This document shows positions 60,515 to 64,000 of a stretch of 64,000 nucleotides of DNA, piece by piece. The position numbers were made by a program, and so were the translations under genes. How positions within the stretch are numbered: position 1 is the stretch's first letter; each line of letters opens with the position of its first letter. The notes beneath the pieces were generated by a model. That model worked only from the letters and a program-made list of their open reading frames with translations, searched no databases and was not told where the DNA came from. This DNA comes from Archilochus colubris (Eukaryota > Chordata > Aves > Apodiformes > Trochilidae). The stretch lies in contig CM041085.1 in the NCBI GenBank assembly GCA_023079485.1, positions 96,049,115 through 96,113,114 of the forward strand. The letters are read 5' to 3'.

Positions 60515-60815
60515 AATCATAGAGTCAGAGAATGATGGAATGGTTTGGGTTGGAAGGGACTTCAAAAATCATCTATTTCCAGCCCCCCTACATATGCAGG
60601 GACACCTCCCACTTGTTCAGATTGCTCAAAGCCCCATCCAGCCTGGCCTTGAGCACTCCAGAGATGAGACATCCACAACCTCCCTGGGCAACCTGTGCCA
60701 GTGTCTCACCACTCTCATAGTGAAGGATGTCTTCCTAATATCTAATGTGAAACTGCCCTCTTCCATCTTAAAACCATTATCTCTAACGCCTACCTGTATG
60801 TTCCTCAATGCCATT
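60515..60815 (-). mobile_element. CR1 LINE, 3' fragment
   Basis: 'aatcatagagtcagagaatg', 'gtttgggttggaagggactt', 'cagggacacctcccacttgt', 'cagcctggccttgagcactc' and 'ctccctgggcaacctgtgcc' are in minus-oriented CR1 order. Open frames on both strands here are repeat-derived. Confidence 0.93.
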
Positions 60816-63394
60816 TAATTCATCACAATAGTGTTAGCCTTGCTCAGTGGAAGTACCAACAAAAAAGATAGATATTTCCTCCCTGGGAAAAGTTGCATGA
60901 GAACGTGTGATACATTTTACAAGCCTACCTGTGCCTGTGCATTCTGCATTTCTAAAGTACTGCCTTTTGTTTGTTTGTTTGTTGTTTGGGTTTTTCTGTT
61001 GTTTTTTTAAATACATCTATGGTATTTCTGAGGCATAGTTTAAAGTATGCTTAAAAACTCAAGCTACATTTTTGTATTAAGTGTGGAAAGGCTCCATATC
61101 TTTTAAGTATCCAAATGCAAAGTCTAATGTTCCCAGTTCTTTAGATCAGCTTGTGCATGGCCGTATCCCAGTTCATTGGGATGGATCTGGCATTCCAGCA
61201 TCTTCTTCTACCTTTCAGGCCAGGCAGTACCAGGTCTCATCTAACTTTTGGAAAGGGGTGAACAAAAGAGGGTCATAACACCTCTGTCTTGTCAGGAAAG
61301 GAACTGTGAAAGCTGACTATACACTACATAACCTCTCTAGAAAGAATAGTATTCAGAGGCCAAGACCAAAACCATGGGACATTCTATTTCAGAGATGGAA
61401 AATGGGAATTACCTTGTTTTAATAGACTGCCTGTCAAGATTTCCATGCAAATTATTTGCTAGGAAAGGAACTGAAAAAGCAGACTGACAATAGTCAGTCT
61501 GTGCAGATCCAAGACTTACTGATAACCAACTGATAATTTCTGTCAGCTTCTATTCAGCTTGTCAGTTAACAGCTGATTTTCATTTGGGCCTGTGATCATA
61601 GTTATGATTGCTATTTTAGCATAGCTAGGATAAAATGACAAAATATGTAATGGTTATAACACTTTTAATCTTTCAAAAGTGGATTTTGGTTTGCTTATTA
61701 TCTCATATCCAAACATGATTCTGAAGTCAAGTGAGCATAAACTATTTGGAGATAAAATGCCAGGTTCTGTCGTTGATTATATATGGCTTAAACTTGTTTC
61801 AACAGCAGATAATGCACATAGCTGACCTAAGAACATGTTTGCACAGTACACAGAATTTTGCCCTTACTTAACAGAAGAATATTGCTGTCTAAGGTGCAAA
61901 AGCAGAGCAAAACTTTATAGATCTGCACCATGCTGTGAGTTTTTATTATCTGACTGTGTCTAATGGTTAAACTGCCAAACTAGCAGCAGGTTTACAATAA
62001 ATTATGAGCAGAAGAAAAATCCTCTTGTGTGATAATCCAGGCTTCCCTTACCTATAAATAATGATTCTAGGGTTTGTAAATGAGAAACACAAACGTTACG
62101 TGAACAGATGCTAGGAGGCTTTTACATCCTTGTTAGAATTATCTTTGACAAACCAAACTCTAGGTTCCTGATCTACATCAGATGGAAACCCTGAAAAGAT
62201 AAATGTCCATGGTACATATATAACAGGCTTTACATACTGAAACTTGGTGTACACATCTGTCTCAGCTTCTGTGTAGTGTTAGTGCTTTGTATGAAGGAAA
62301 TCTGTTTCTTGTATCTAAATTATACAGAAATACTGTAAGATATATTAGAGATATTTTCCTTATTGGAATGGAATTTGCCAGTACATCCATTTTGGTTTAT
62401 TCCACACACAAGGACATTGTCCAGGGTATTGGGAACCAGGAAGTATAGGAAGTTTGGTAGCATAAACAACAGTGACAGCATAGTTTGTAGAGGGGGCTTG
62501 AAGGAGGCAAAAACATTAAAAAGGGCCAATTCATAAAAGATAAAAAGATATGTATGGAGTATATATGATTATTATACACCCAAAGCTGAGGTTTGGAAGA
62601 GATCTGCAATACATATTCTGTGTGAGTTTCCAGGTTTCCAGTGACTACAGGATCCTAATATCTGTCAAATCAGCATTTTTATTCCACATCATATACTCAT
62701 GGGATATTGCAGTTCCAGCTTAGCAAAAAAACCCAAAAAAACAACTGCTATGATCTCTGCTTTGATATTGGCAAAAAACTAGAGTGGTCAAGGATTTCTG
62801 AAAGGAGATTTAGTAACATCACATATACTCAAGTGAAGTCTTGCCAAGCTGCATTTACTATGCAGGATAAATTTGATTTGCAAAAAAGTGACATATAGAG
62901 TACTAAACTAATGAATTAAAAGAAAAGAGCTTGCTGTCTGTTTTTTGCTCCTTTGTTGTCTCCTGGGAAGAACACATAATATTCTGTCTATTCACTGAAA
63001 TATTTAATATTTTGAAGACCATGCAAGTACAGTATTGAATCGTTACTCATCAGTTTGCAATTTTGCTGAACTTTCCTTATTACAAAGTCAACATCTGCCT
63101 CTGAACCTGATAATTAAGAAGGAATAAACGCCACACTCAAGCCTCAGCTTTTTGCTGCCTTTCTATCTGAAGTAGGCAGTAGGGTCAAATATCTTTTTGG
63201 TTTTGTTTGTTTGTTTTGTTTTTGTTTTTTATTAATTTTTTTATTATTTTTTTTTATTATTTCTTGCTTTAACACAGTATTTTTTTCAATGACTTTGAGT
63301 CCTGAATAATTTTTCCAGGCATCAGTGAATATTTAGAATATTGCTTGTGAAAACTGTAGGAGAGGTCTTCATCTCACAGTATAGCCTGTGAGAC
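60816..63394. other. Intergenic, AT-rich
   Basis: No gene recognised. There are T-rich low-complexity runs at 60966-61009 (GTTT repeats) and 63197-63266. Confidence 0.5.
63197..63266 (+). repeat. T-rich low-complexity tract
   Basis: TTTTGTTTG-type steps followed by TTTTTTATTATT steps. Confidence 0.85.
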
Positions 63395-63565
63395 TCTTCT
63401 GATTTTTGTGGAGATATTTAAAAAGAGACTGGATGTGGCACTCTGTGCCACTGTGACCACAGTGTGGTCTGGTAACTGCAACAGTAGTGGATCAAGGGTT
63501 GGACTTGATGATCTCTGAGGTCCCTTCCAACCCAGTCGATTCTATGATTCTGTGAATCTGTGACT
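63395..63565 (+). mobile_element. CR1 3' end, same subfamily as at 17.5 kb
   Basis: 'tggagatatttaaaaagaga', 'ctggatgtggcactctgtgc', 'ggttggacttgatgatctct' and 'gaggtcccttccaacccagt' end in GATTCTATGATTCTGTG. The 'ggcactctgtgccac' part and the 'agtggatcaagggttgga' part are shared with the copy at 17505-17752. Confidence 0.88.
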
Positions 63566-64000
63566 TACACGAGCAGGGATAGAATAGCCACTGCTCCTTT
63601 CAGATAACAACTATACTTAGAGTGGAAACAGTCAGCCTCCAGAAAAAGAGGACATGCTGAGGCATATTTGACTGTGTGAGAAGGAAGCAGGATAGTAAAA
63701 AAAACCTAGAGAAAAACAAACAAAAAGTGTATATTGCATGATATCAAGGAAAAGAGATCTCAGGTTTATGGAGAGGCAGAAAAAGGACTTGATGCCAAGG
63801 AAAAAGAAACTTTATTGCTCTGTTTGATTACACTTACAGGGCTCCAGTGTGGTCCTGATGGAGGGGACAGAGCAATTTCTTGTCTTCAGCAGTAGGGAGG
63901 TCATGTTTTATTGTGTGGGCTACTGGAAAGAGGATTGCAGGTCCTGCCAAATCAGGGAACTTCAGTGCTTTCATTTTTGTTGTTGCTGTTGTGAATACAT
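63566..64000. other. Intergenic
   Basis: Nothing recognised up to the right edge. Confidence 0.5.

Noticed and set aside
1..64000. CRISPR arrays, operons, tRNA or rRNA genes, or a novel defence-type system
   Set aside because: The sequence is vertebrate nuclear DNA with introns and LINEs. No clustered direct repeats with spacers and no structured RNA genes were recognised by eye.

Overview
The window looks like vertebrate, most probably avian, nuclear DNA. It is AT-rich and intron/intergenic-dominated, with one sharp CpG island. At least ten CR1-type LINE fragments are present, many ending in the (ATTCTATG)n tail typical of bird CR1. There is also one degraded endogenous retrovirus. Nothing prokaryotic (operons, CRISPR arrays, phage) is present, and no new protein-coding system was found.

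Positions 1 to about 10.2 kb hold the 5' part of one recognisable gene on the minus strand, FBXO25, an F-box protein paralogous to FBXO32/atrogin-1. Three consecutive coding exons were found by joining splice sites: 7771-7635 (start codon, exon 2), 2825-2716 (exon 3) and 1418-1369 (a 50-bp exon 4). Their phases fit exactly and the encoded residues match the N-terminus of the family. The rest of the gene lies off the left edge. A non-coding first exon is inferred at about 10.15-10.05 kb, ending in a GTGAGG donor inside the CpG island.

The CpG island (about 9.88-10.56 kb) is the promoter. It carries two CCAAT boxes oriented for minus-strand transcription, two CACGTG E-boxes, an ETS-like site, a C-rich 12-bp-periodic tract near the inferred start, and an exact 27-bp x 5 minisatellite in which every unit carries a GC box or a one-base variant of it. 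A plus-strand splice donor at 10568 leaves room for a divergent transcript.

From 10.6 to 64 kb no host gene could be recognised. The region contains CR1 fragments on both strands (10.65, 12.82, 17.5, 18.14, 35.1, 39.4, 45.6, 60.5 and 63.4 kb) and simple repeats. At about 30.4-34.7 kb lies one plus-strand provirus remnant with an LTR end, a primer-binding-site-like sequence, gag capsid, protease/RT, integrase C-terminus and env transmembrane remnants in order. It has internal deletions, stops and frameshifts, and no recognisable 3' LTR. Most open frames in this half are chance ORFs or repeat-derived.
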